From contig NZ_MLJO01000007.1 in the NCBI RefSeq assembly GCF_001956915.1, forward strand, positions 1-64,000: 64,000 nucleotides of DNA, given 5' to 3'. Of this stretch, positions 9,048 to 16,817 are shown piece by piece (the stretch's first letter is position 1; each line of letters begins with the position of its first letter). Origin of the DNA: Intrasporangium flavum. GTDB lineage: Bacteria > Actinomycetota > Actinomycetes > Actinomycetales > Dermatophilaceae. The translations under genes and the position numbers were made by a program. Under the pieces are notes generated by a model. That model saw only the letters and a program-made list of their open reading frames with translations, was not told where the DNA came from and ran no database searches.

Positions 9048-10307
9048 TCAGCGGATGCGGACGCCGCTGATGGCGCGGGCGATCACGAGTCGCTGGATCT
9101 CGCTCGTGCCCTCGAAGATCGTGTAGATCTTCGCGTCGCGCGACCACCGTTCGACCGGGTGGTCGGAGACGTAGCCGGCGCCGCCGAGGATCTGCACGGC
9201 CTTGTCGGTGACGGCCACCGCGACCTCGCCGGCCTTGAGCTTGCTCATCGAGCCCTCGGCCGCGCCGAACGGCTGGTTCGTCTTGCCCATCCACGCCGCA
9301 CGCCACACGAGCAGCCGGGCGGCGTCGATCTCCATCCGCATGTCGGCGAGCGCGAAGGCGATGGACTGGTTCTCGATGATCGGCCGGCCGAAGGCGACGC
9401 GGTCCTTGGCGTAGTCGAGCGCGTGCTCGTAGGCGGCGCGCGCGATGCCGATGGCCTGCGCCCCCACCGTGGGCCGGGTCAGCTCGAAGGTGCGCATCGC
9501 GGCCTGGCCACCCTGGCCACCCTGGCCGCCCTGCCCAGCCTGACCGCCCTGCCCAGCCTGACCAGAGCCCTCACGGGCCCGGGCGAGGCGCTCGTCGAGC
9601 CGCTCCTTGCCGCCGAGCAGGCACGAGCCCGGCACGCCCACGTCGTCGAGGAAGACGTCGGCCGTGTGCGAGGCGCGCAGGCCGAGCTTGCGCAGCTTGC
9701 GACCGCCCTCGAGCCCCGGGGTGCCCGGCGGCACGACGAAGGCGGCCTGCCCCCGGGAGCCCAGGTCGGGGTCGACGACGGCCGTGACGACGTGCACGCC
9801 GGCGATGCCGCCGTTGGTGATGTAGGCCTTCTGCCCGTTCAGCACCCACTCGTCGGTGGCCTCGTCGTAGCGGGCTCGCGTGCGCATGGCGCCGACGTCG
9901 GAGCCGGCCTGCGGCTCGGTCGTCGCGAACGCGGCGACCTTCGGCTGGTCGGCGTCGCCGTAGCACTGCGGCAGCCACTCGACCATCTGGTCGGGCGTGC
10001 CCGAGCCGTAGATGGCTGCCACCGCGAGAGTCGTGCCGAAGATCGACATGCCGATGCCGGCATCGCCCCAGAACAGCTCCTCGTTGGCGAGGTTGATGGC
10101 GATGCCGGTGGGGTCGGCCCACGCCTGGGCGAGGAACTCGAACCCGTAGAGGCCGGCGCGCGCCGCCTCCTGGATGACCGGCCAGGGCGTCTCCTCACGG
10201 GCGTCCCACTCGGCGGCGGCCGGACGCACGACGTCGCGGGCGAAGCCGTGCACCCAGTCGCGCAGCTCGCGCTGGTCGTCGTCGAGGGCCAGCGAGAACT
10301 CGACCAC
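9048..10307 (-). CDS. Acyl-CoA dehydrogenase with Gly-Gln repeat insertion
   Basis: FAD-dependent enzyme for the first step of acyl-CoA beta-oxidation. The product is 419 residues. Family blocks are present: ATTEPQAGSDVGAMRT for FAD/substrate binding, YITNGG, RVAFGRPIIENQ, and the C-terminal IFEGTSEIQR carrying the catalytic Glu. Between the KERLDERLARAR and MRTFELTRP segments there is a Gly/Gln/Ala-rich stretch of about 21 residues encoded by seven 9-bp repeats (9503-9565), longer than usual for the family. The GTG start lies 6 bp after the stop of the SCP2 gene, so the two are probably co-transcribed and both act on acyl-CoA or sterol-type lipids. Confidence 0.92.
   Translation of the reverse strand: MVEFSLALDDDQRELRDWVHGFARDVVRPAAAEWDAREETPWPVIQEAARAGLYGFEFLAQAWADPTGIAINLANEELFWGDAGIGMSIFGTTLAVAAIYGSGTPDQMVEWLPQCYGDADQPKVAAFATTEPQAGSDVGAMRTRARYDEATDEWVLNGQKAYITNGGIAGVHVVTAVVDPDLGSRGQAAFVVPPGTPGLEGGRKLRKLGLRASHTADVFLDDVGVPGSCLLGGKERLDERLARAREGSGQAGQGGQAGQGGQGGQGGQAAMRTFELTRPTVGAQAIGIARAAYEHALDYAKDRVAFGRPIIENQSIAFALADMRMEIDAARLLVWRAAWMGKTNQPFGAAEGSMSKLKAGEVAVAVTDKAVQILGGAGYVSDHPVERWSRDAKIYTIFEGTSEIQRLVIARAISGVRIR
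9503..9565. repeat. Seven 9-bp tandem repeats inside acyl-CoA dehydrogenase gene
   Basis: Units are variants of CCTGGCCAC / CCTGCCCAG / CCTGACCGC. They are read on the minus strand as (G/A)GQ triplets. The number of units is a multiple of whole codons, so copy-number change keeps the frame. Confidence 0.9.
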
Positions 10308-10313
10308 CCGGAC

Positions 10314-10781
10314 TCAGGCCTTGGGGATGTCGAAGAAGTTCGCGATGTTGGCGGCGAGGCCGAGGTCGCCCTTGGCCTTGATCTTGCCGGTCATGAACAT
10401 CATGACCGGGTTGCCGCTCTTGGTGATGACCTTGGTGAAGTCGACGGGCGACATCGCCAGGGTCAGCGTGGCGTCGCCCTCGTGGCCGGGCACGGCCGTG
10501 CACGTGCCGTCGGCGAAGCGCACGGTCCACTCGTCGGCGCCGCCGTCGGGGCGACCGGAGATGCTCCAGTGCGTCGTGGCCGTCGTCGAGCCGGCGCGGT
10601 CGGCGCGGAACAGCTCGGGCATGCGCGAGAAGATCGCGCGCAGGATCGCCTCGCGGTTGTCGGTGGCCATGAGCGCCGTGACGTCCTTGTCGGACATCTT
10701 CTTGACGATCTGGATGAACTCGGCCGGCTCGACGGCCGCGAGCTGCTCGGGCGTGGCGGTCGCGAAGTCGATGTCGGTCAT
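10314..10781 (-). CDS. SCP2 sterol-binding domain protein
   Basis: A 155-residue cytoplasmic protein. The C-terminal ~100 residues match the SCP2 lipid-carrier fold: a hydrophobic cavity with the characteristic ending SPVDFTKVITKSGNPVMMFMTGKIKAKGD (given here as one region, about residues 108-136). The N-terminal 50 residues are helical and less typical. GAAAGGGG precedes the ATG. It is the first gene of a pair with the acyl-CoA dehydrogenase 6 bp downstream, which suggests it delivers acyl-CoA or sterol-like substrates. The actual ligand is unknown. Confidence 0.85.
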   Translation of the reverse strand: MTDIDFATATPEQLAAVEPAEFIQIVKKMSDKDVTALMATDNREAILRAIFSRMPELFRADRAGSTTATTHWSISGRPDGGADEWTVRFADGTCTAVPGHEGDATLTLAMSPVDFTKVITKSGNPVMMFMTGKIKAKGDLGLAANIANFFDIPKA

Positions 10782-10835
10782 GGTGGCCCCTTTCGGGAGA
10801 CGGTTCAGGACACGGTGGAGGTTACCGGCAGTAAC

Positions 10836-11639
10836 CTACCCGACGGCCCCGGCGTCGAGGAACCACCCCGCGACCATCCCGTCAGGGCGTCCGGGCTCGA
10901 TGAAGTGCTCCCACCCGAAGGCGACGGCAAACATCTGCTCGGGCATCTGGAGCATGCCCTGGGCGTCGGACTGGCTCGCGTGGGCCTTGAGCGCCGAGCG
11001 CTTGACCTCGAGGAAGTCGCTGACGTCGCAGGCCCAGTGCAGCTCCTCCTCGAGGCTGCCGAGCGGGTTGCCGTCGTCCATCGGCGCGCTGGGGTCCCAC
11101 TCGCCGACGTCGTGCCCGGCGGCCGTCGCCTCCTCGTGCGAGCGGATCATCGCGCTGCGGTTCATCGAGGACTCGAGGTAGCGCGGGGTGCCGGCCAGCT
11201 CGGCCGCCCGCCTCGTGACCGCGTGCACCTTGACGTGGTCGGGGTGACCGTAGCCGCCGTGCCAGTCGTAGCCGACGACGACGTCGGCGGCCTCCTCGCG
11301 CAGCACGTCGGCGACGCGTCGGGCCGCCTCCTCGGTGTCGACGCGCATGAAGCTCGCCTCGTGGTCGTTCTGCGCCCAGCCGGTCATCCCCGAGTCGGCG
11401 TAGCCGAGGAAGACGACGCGGTGGGTGCCGATGACCGCGCCCGCGGCCTCGGCCTCGACGCGCCGGCGGTGCACGACGGTCTCGCCCTCGGCGAGGTCGG
11501 CGGGGGCGTCGCCGTGGTCGCCGTTGGTGGCGACGACGAGGACGACGCGGTGCCCCTCGGACACCGCGCGCGCCATGGAGCCGGAGGTCTGGGACGCCTC
11601 GTCGTCGGGGTGGGCGTGGACGAAGACGACAGTTGCCAT
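10836..11639 (-). CDS. PIG-L (LmbE) family deacetylase, mycothiol Mca/MshB-like
   Basis: A zinc hydrolase of 267 residues removing an acetyl or acyl group from an amino sugar. The zinc motif AHPDDE is at residues ~9-14 and the second histidine set HPDH is at ~133-136. The family includes MshB and the mycothiol S-conjugate amidase Mca, both expected in actinobacteria; which of these, if either, this is cannot be settled by eye. The ATG is 6 nt after GAGGCT on the minus strand, suggesting a leaderless mRNA. Confidence 0.85.
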   Translation of the reverse strand: MATVVFVHAHPDDEASQTSGSMARAVSEGHRVVLVVATNGDHGDAPADLAEGETVVHRRRVEAEAAGAVIGTHRVVFLGYADSGMTGWAQNDHEASFMRVDTEEAARRVADVLREEAADVVVGYDWHGGYGHPDHVKVHAVTRRAAELAGTPRYLESSMNRSAMIRSHEEATAAGHDVGEWDPSAPMDDGNPLGSLEEELHWACDVSDFLEVKRSALKAHASQSDAQGMLQMPEQMFAVAFGWEHFIEPGRPDGMVAGWFLDAGAVG

Positions 11640-11698
11640 GAGGGCAGCCTCTCACCCGACGGCGACACCGACGATGCCGCCGTGGCGGACGCGGCCGG

Positions 11699-12136
11699 TC
11701 AGCCGAGCGGCATCGTGTAGACGACGAAGCCCTCGTACCTCGCGAGCCGGTCGTAGAGCCGCCGGGCCGTCGCGTTCGCCTCGTGGGTCTGCCAGTAGAC
11801 GCTGCCGCACCCCTGCGTCCGCGCCCACTCCCCCACCGCCTCGACGAGGGCGCTCGCGACGCCGTGGCCCCGTGCCTCGGGCACCGTGAAGAGGTCCTCG
11901 AGGTAGCAGAGGTCGGGCTCGCTCGAGCTCGGGTGGACGAGGAAGTGCGTGATCCCGACGAGCTCGCCGTCGAGCCAAGCGCCGAGACCGTGCAGCCTTG
12001 TGCCCGAGGCGATCTCGCGCCACGCCCGGTCGTAGGCGGCGTCGTCGAGCGTGCGCTCGTAGAAGGCGATGTACGCGCGGAACAGGGTCTCCCAGCGCGG
12101 CCGGTCGGCCGGCTGGAGGCGTCGGGTCTCGATCAC
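11699..12136 (-). CDS. GNAT family N-acetyltransferase
   Basis: A 145-residue acetyltransferase. The acetyl-CoA loop appears as VPEARGHGVASALVEAV, and the end YDRLARYEGFVVYTMPL matches small GNATs related to diamine or phosphinothricin acetyltransferases. The GTG at 12136 is 6 nt downstream of TAGCGT (minus strand), again a leaderless pattern. It lies 31 bp downstream of the topA stop region in the opposite sense of reading and is separately transcribed. Substrate unknown. Confidence 0.83.
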   Translation of the reverse strand: MIETRRLQPADRPRWETLFRAYIAFYERTLDDAAYDRAWREIASGTRLHGLGAWLDGELVGITHFLVHPSSSEPDLCYLEDLFTVPEARGHGVASALVEAVGEWARTQGCGSVYWQTHEANATARRLYDRLARYEGFVVYTMPLG

Positions 12137-12167
12137 GAGCCGACGCTAGCGCGCGGCCCGCCGAGGG

Positions 12168-14933
12168 TCACGACTTCTTGGCGGCCTTCTTCGTCGTGCT
12201 CTTCGTCGCCTTCTTCGCCGTCTTGCGGGTCGTCTTCTTGGCGGCGCGCTTGCGGGTCGTCGGGCCCTTGGCGCGCTTCTCGGCGAGCAGCTCGTAGCCG
12301 CGCTCGGGCGTGATCGAGTCGGGGTCGTCGTCCTTGCGCAGCGTCGCGTTGGTCTCGCCGTCGGTGACGTACGGGCCGAAGCGTCCGTCCTTGACGACGA
12401 CGGGCTTGCCGCTGACCGGGTCGACGCCGAGCTCCTTGAGCGGGGCGGCCGCGGCGCGTCCACGCTGCTTGGGCTGGGCGTAGATCGCCAGCGCCTCCTC
12501 GAGGGTGATGTCGAAGAGCTGCTGCTCGGTGGTGAGCGAGCGCGAGTCGGTGCCCTTCTTCAGGTACGGGCCGTAGCGGCCGTTCTGGGCCGTGATCTCG
12601 ACACCCTCGGCGTCGGCACCGACGACGCGCGGCAGGCTGAGCAGCCTGAGTGCGTCGGCGAGGTCGATGGTCGCGAGGTCCATGTCCTTGAACAGCGACG
12701 CGGTGCGCGGCTTGGCCTTGGCAGCCTTGCGGCCCTTGGGCTTGTCGCCCGCCGGCGCCTCGTCGTCGTCGATGACCTCGGTGACGTACGGGCCGTAGCG
12801 GCCGGCCCGGGCGATGATGTCGCGCCCGGTCTCGGGGTCCTGGCCGAGCACCTTGCCGTCGTCGGCGGCCACCTCGAGCAGCTCGCGGGCCTTCTCGGGG
12901 GTCATCTCGTCGGGGGCGATGTCGTCGGTGATCGTCGCGCGGCGCGGCGTCGCCGACGGGTCGGCGCCCTCGGCCACCTCACCCGTCTCGAGGTCGACGC
13001 CGCGGGGCGTCACCTCCTCGACGTACGGGCCGTAGCGCCCGACGCGCACGACCATGCCGTCGCCGAGCGGGATCGTGCTGATCTCCTTGGCGTCGATCTC
13101 GCCGAGGTCGTCGACGAGCTGCTTGAGCCCGGCGCCGGAGGTCGGCTCGTTGCCGAAGTAGAACTGCTCGAGCCAGTGCACCCGGCCCTCGTCGCCGTTG
13201 GCGATGCGGTCGAGGTCCTCCTCCATCGAGGCGGTGAACTCGTAGTCGACGAGGCTGCCGAAGTGCTCCTCGAGCAGGCGCGTCACGGCGAAGGCGAGCC
13301 ACGTCGGCACGAGGGCCTGGCCCTTGGTGAAGACGTAGCCGCGGTCCTGGATCGTGCCGATCGTCGCGGCGTACGTGGACGGGCGGCCGATGCCGCGCTC
13401 CTCCATCGCCTTGACGAGCGTGGCCTCGGTGTAGCGGGCCGGCGGGCTCGTCTCGTGGCCGTCGGCCTCGGCGCGCAGCACCTCGATGGTGACGCCGGTG
13501 GACAGCTTGGGCAGGCGGCGCTCCTCGGCGGCGGCGTCGGCGCGGGCCACGGCCTCGTCGTCGCGGCCCTCCTCGTAGGCGGCGAGGAAGCCCTTGAAGG
13601 TGATGACCGTGCCGGAGGCCGAGAACTCGACCTGCCGGGCACCCTCGACCGCGGTGTCGACCGACAGCCGCACCGTGGCCGTCGAGCCCCGGGCGTCGGC
13701 CATCTGCGAGGCGACGGTGCGCTTCCAGATCAGCTCGTAGAGGGCGAACTCGTCGCCGCGCAGCTCACCGGCCACCTGGGCCGGGCTGCGGAAGCGGTCG
13801 CCGGCGGGCCGGATGGCCTCGTGAGCCTCCTGCGCGTTCTTGACCTTCTTCTCGTACCGGCGCGGCGACTCGGGCACGTACTCGGCGCCGTACATGTCGC
13901 GCGCCTGGCTGCGGGCCGCGGTCAGGGCGGCGTCCGACAGCGTCGTGCTGTCGGTACGCATGTAGGTGATGTAGCCGTTCTCGTAGAGACGCTGCGCGAC
14001 ACGCATCGCGTTCTTGCTGCTGAGGCGCAGCTTGCGCGAGGCCTCCTGCTGCAGCGTCGAGGTGGTGAACGGGGCCGAGGGCCGACGCGTGTAGGGCTTC
14101 TCCTGCACGTCGGTGACCCGGGCGTCGGCGCCGGTGCACGCCTCGGCGATGCGGCGGGCCAGGCTCTCCTCGAGGTGCACGACCCCCTTGCCGGTCAGCT
14201 CGCCGGTGTCGGAGAAGTCGCGGCCGGTGGCCACGCGGGCGCCGTCGACGGAGGCGAGGCGCGCGGCGAAGCGCTGCTGGTCGCCGCCCGGGGTGAACTC
14301 GCCCTCGACGTCCCAGTAGGACGCCTTGACGAACGCCATCCGCTCGCGCTCGCGCTCGACGACCATGCGCGTCGCGACCGACTGGACGCGGCCGGCCGAC
14401 AGGCCCTGGCGGACCTTGCGCCACAGGACCGGGCTGACCTCGTAGCCGTAGAGGCGGTCGAGGATGCGGCGGGTCTCCTGGGCGTCGACCATCGCGGTGT
14501 CGATCTCGCGGGTGTCGTTGACGGCGCGCTGGATGGCCTCGCGGGTGATCTCGTGGAACACCATGCGCTTGACCGGGACCCGCGGCTTGAGCGCCTCGAG
14601 CAGGTGCCACGCGATGGCCTCGCCCTCGCGGTCCTCATCGGTGGCGAGGTAGAGCTCGCTGGCGTCCTTGAGGAGGCGCTTGAGCTCGGCGACCTTCTTC
14701 TTCTTGTCCGGGTCGACGACGTAGTACGGCTCGAAGCCGTTGTCGACGTCGACGGCGAACTTGCCGAACGGGCCCTTCTTCATGTCGGCGGGCAGCTCGG
14801 AGGGGTTCGGCAGGTCGCGGATGTGCCCGACCGACGCCTCCACCTCGAAGTCCCCACCCAGGTACCCCGCGATCGTCTTCGCCTTCGCGGGCGACTCGAC
14901 GATGACGAGCTTGCGGCCCTTGCCTGCAGCCAT
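12168..14933 (-). CDS. topA: DNA topoisomerase I (type IA)
   Basis: Relaxes negative supercoils by single-strand passage. The product is 921 residues. The TOPRIM domain begins at once (RKLVIVESPAKAKTIAGYLG) and contains TDEDREGEAIAWHLLE. The catalytic tyrosine is Y324 in YMRTDS. The C-terminal half carries three or four repeats of the LGxxPxTGxxIxxxxGRYGPYV type (for example at GQDPETGRDIIARAGRYGPY), the non-zinc C-terminal modules of actinobacterial TopA. It ends in a Lys/Thr/Ala-rich basic tail of ~35 residues that is typical of the group. The ATG at 14933 was chosen from family alignment; the frame is open further upstream. Confidence 0.96.
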   Translation of the reverse strand: MAAGKGRKLVIVESPAKAKTIAGYLGGDFEVEASVGHIRDLPNPSELPADMKKGPFGKFAVDVDNGFEPYYVVDPDKKKKVAELKRLLKDASELYLATDEDREGEAIAWHLLEALKPRVPVKRMVFHEITREAIQRAVNDTREIDTAMVDAQETRRILDRLYGYEVSPVLWRKVRQGLSAGRVQSVATRMVVERERERMAFVKASYWDVEGEFTPGGDQQRFAARLASVDGARVATGRDFSDTGELTGKGVVHLEESLARRIAEACTGADARVTDVQEKPYTRRPSAPFTTSTLQQEASRKLRLSSKNAMRVAQRLYENGYITYMRTDSTTLSDAALTAARSQARDMYGAEYVPESPRRYEKKVKNAQEAHEAIRPAGDRFRSPAQVAGELRGDEFALYELIWKRTVASQMADARGSTATVRLSVDTAVEGARQVEFSASGTVITFKGFLAAYEEGRDDEAVARADAAAEERRLPKLSTGVTIEVLRAEADGHETSPPARYTEATLVKAMEERGIGRPSTYAATIGTIQDRGYVFTKGQALVPTWLAFAVTRLLEEHFGSLVDYEFTASMEEDLDRIANGDEGRVHWLEQFYFGNEPTSGAGLKQLVDDLGEIDAKEISTIPLGDGMVVRVGRYGPYVEEVTPRGVDLETGEVAEGADPSATPRRATITDDIAPDEMTPEKARELLEVAADDGKVLGQDPETGRDIIARAGRYGPYVTEVIDDDEAPAGDKPKGRKAAKAKPRTASLFKDMDLATIDLADALRLLSLPRVVGADAEGVEITAQNGRYGPYLKKGTDSRSLTTEQQLFDITLEEALAIYAQPKQRGRAAAAPLKELGVDPVSGKPVVVKDGRFGPYVTDGETNATLRKDDDPDSITPERGYELLAEKRAKGPTTRKRAAKKTTRKTAKKATKSTTKKAAKKS

Positions 14934-15040
14934 GACACACCTACGACTTCCCGATCTCACGTGCAGCGGATTCGTCGCTGCTCCGACGTGGAACCGCCCC
15001 GACCGTAACAGGTGCGCCGCCGAGGTCCCGCCACATACCG

Positions 15041-15090
15041 ACGCGTGCCGACGCGTGCCGACGCGTGCCGACCAGTGCCGACCAGTGCCG
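15041..15090. repeat. Five 10-bp tandem repeats in the topA upstream region
   Basis: Three ACGCGTGCCG units followed by two ACCAGTGCCG units, with partial units on each side. They fill the stretch just beyond the GyrI-like gene's stop and 110-160 bp upstream of the topA start. A period of one helical turn puts every unit on the same DNA face. Confidence 0.85.
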
Positions 15091-15100
15091 ACGCGGGCCC

Positions 15101-15559
15101 TCAGGCCGTCGGGACGACCACCAGGGTGCGCCAGCCGGCGGGGTCCGGCTCGCGCTGCGGGTCGGACAGGTAGCTCTCCCACATCTGCGCGGCGGGGGTG
15201 AGGTGGTGCTCGGCCATCCACCGCTCCACGTCCGCGTAGGTGTCCCGGAGCCGGTCGTAGGGGCCGACGTGGACGGCCTCGACCGCCTCGCCGGCCGGCA
15301 GCGTGCCGGGCACGACCTCACCGGAGGCCGGCACCTCGGTCGAGACGGGGAAGCCCGCCTCGAGGTCGACCGTGGCCCCCGGCATCCCGTGGTAGAGGGC
15401 GAACGGAGGCCCGACGGGCACGGCCCGGTGGGCCCGGACGGCGGCGAGGACCTCGCCGTACGCGCGCTCGAAGAAGGCGGGCAGGTCCTGGACGGGGACC
15501 TGCGCGCGGACGACGGCCGTGTGCTGCGCCGTCGTGCGGACCACGTGGATGTCGCTCAT
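15101..15559 (-). CDS. GyrI-like small-molecule-binding domain protein
   Basis: A 152-residue stand-alone GyrI/AraC-effector-binding (SOUL-like) domain. Recognisable features are the duplicated beta-alpha-beta-beta units, PFALYHG, and VEAVHVGPYDRLRDTYADVERWM. Members bind small amphiphilic molecules or act as gyrase modulators. It sits just upstream of topA on the same strand, which is suggestive but not proof of a topological role. ATG at 15559. Confidence 0.78.
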   Translation of the reverse strand: MSDIHVVRTTAQHTAVVRAQVPVQDLPAFFERAYGEVLAAVRAHRAVPVGPPFALYHGMPGATVDLEAGFPVSTEVPASGEVVPGTLPAGEAVEAVHVGPYDRLRDTYADVERWMAEHHLTPAAQMWESYLSDPQREPDPAGWRTLVVVPTA

Positions 15560-15687
15560 GCCACACCCTCGCGCCCGCGACCGGCCGGCGGGAAGGGCAC
15601 AACGTCCCACGACGCGTCCGGAAGAAAGGGCGACGTGGGGGCGTTCCCGTGGTAGTTTATTGTTCAACTTTCTACAGGAGCCGCCCC

Positions 15688-16470
15688 ATGTCCACCGCAC
15701 CCGTCCTCTACCTGAGCCACGGCGCCCCGCCGCTCGCCGACGACCAGCGCTGGACCGAGGAGCTCGCCGCGTGGTCGGCCGACCTGCCCAGGCCCAAGGA
15801 CGTCCTCATCGTCTCGGCCCACTGGGAGGACGCCCCGACCACCCTCGGCTCGACGACCGGCGCCCCGCTCACCTACGACTTCTGGGGCTTCCCGCAGAAG
15901 TACTACGAGGTGACCTACGACGCGCCCGCCGCCCCCGGCCTCGCCGACGAGGTGACGCGCCTGCTCACCTCCCCCGGCCACGAGGTGCACCGCGACGAGG
16001 CCCGCGGCCTCGACCACGGCGCGTACGTCCCCCTCAAGGAGATGTTCCCCGACGCCGACGTGCCGGTCCTGCAGATGTCGATGCCGACGCTCGACCCGCG
16101 CGGACTCTTCGAGATCGGCCGACGCCTCGCACCGCTGCGCGAGCAGGGCACCCTCATCGTCGGCTCCGGCTTCACCACCCACAACCTGCGCTGGTTCAAC
16201 CCGGCGGCCGGCTCCGACGGCACGCCGCCGCAGGCCAGCGCCGAGTTCGACCACTGGGCCCAGGAGGCGATGGCCGCCCAGGACGTCGACGGCCTGCTCG
16301 ACTTTCTCGCCAAGGCCCCGGCCGCCCGTGAGGCCCACCCGCGCACCGAGCACTTCGCGCCGCTGTTCGTCACCCTCGGCGCGGCGTACGCGTCGGGCGG
16401 GCTCGCCTCCGAGAGCGTCATCGACGGCTTCTGGTTCGGCCTGAGCAAACGCTCCTGGCAGATCGGCTGA
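15688..16470 (+). CDS. DODA-type extradiol ring-cleavage dioxygenase (YgiD-like)
   Basis: A 260-residue class III extradiol dioxygenase of the 4,5-DOPA dioxygenase type. Metal ligands are visible in the YLSHGAPP and VSAHWED segments, and the later GLDHGAYVPLKEMFP and GSGFTTHNLRWF blocks are conserved. The reaction is oxygenolytic cleavage of a catechol, probably with a metal at the site; the substrate is unknown. AGGAG lies 8-12 nt before the ATG. The upstream TAGTTTATTGTTCAACTTT is unusually AT-rich for this genome and probably contains the promoter and operator. Confidence 0.88.
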   Translation: MSTAPVLYLSHGAPPLADDQRWTEELAAWSADLPRPKDVLIVSAHWEDAPTTLGSTTGAPLTYDFWGFPQKYYEVTYDAPAAPGLADEVTRLLTSPGHEVHRDEARGLDHGAYVPLKEMFPDADVPVLQMSMPTLDPRGLFEIGRRLAPLREQGTLIVGSGFTTHNLRWFNPAAGSDGTPPQASAEFDHWAQEAMAAQDVDGLLDFLAKAPAAREAHPRTEHFAPLFVTLGAAYASGGLASESVIDGFWFGLSKRSWQIG

Positions 16471-16510
16471 CGCCGGCGGAACTCCCCGCGAGCGCCTGTC
16501 GTTCGAGAGG

Positions 16511-16574
16511 CGTGGGGTACCCCACGAAACGCGACCGCGGCTCGGTGTTTCCCCTGGCGCCGGGCCGCGGTCGC
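16511..16574. promoter_or_regulatory. Two inverted repeats between the dioxygenase gene and telA operon
   Basis: CGTGGGGTACCCCACG at 16511-16526 is a perfect 16-bp palindrome. It is followed by 10-bp arms GCGACCGCGG / CCGCGGTCGC (16531-16540 and 16565-16574) with a 24-nt loop. They lie ~40 bp after the dioxygenase stop and ~250 bp before telA. They could be a terminator, an operator for the long operon, or both. A TAGAGT box at 16692 is a possible -10 for the operon. Confidence 0.45.
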
Positions 16575-16817
16575 CCCTTTCCGCGGGGTCGCGCGGGCCC
16601 CGCGGATCCTCCCCCGCGAGGCCCGATGCGACGGGCGGGGAACCGGCGTGGAACCCCTGGAAACGTCTGCCCGTCGCAGGCGCGCGGCACGTAGAGTGGC
16701 CGTACGCCCGAGACGGGGGGACGCGTCCGGCTCCAGGCCGGGCGCCCGACCCGTGGGCGAGGGACTTCGGACGCGTCGCCGACGCGTCCGGCACCGAGGG
16801 GAAGGACCCGTTCGACG

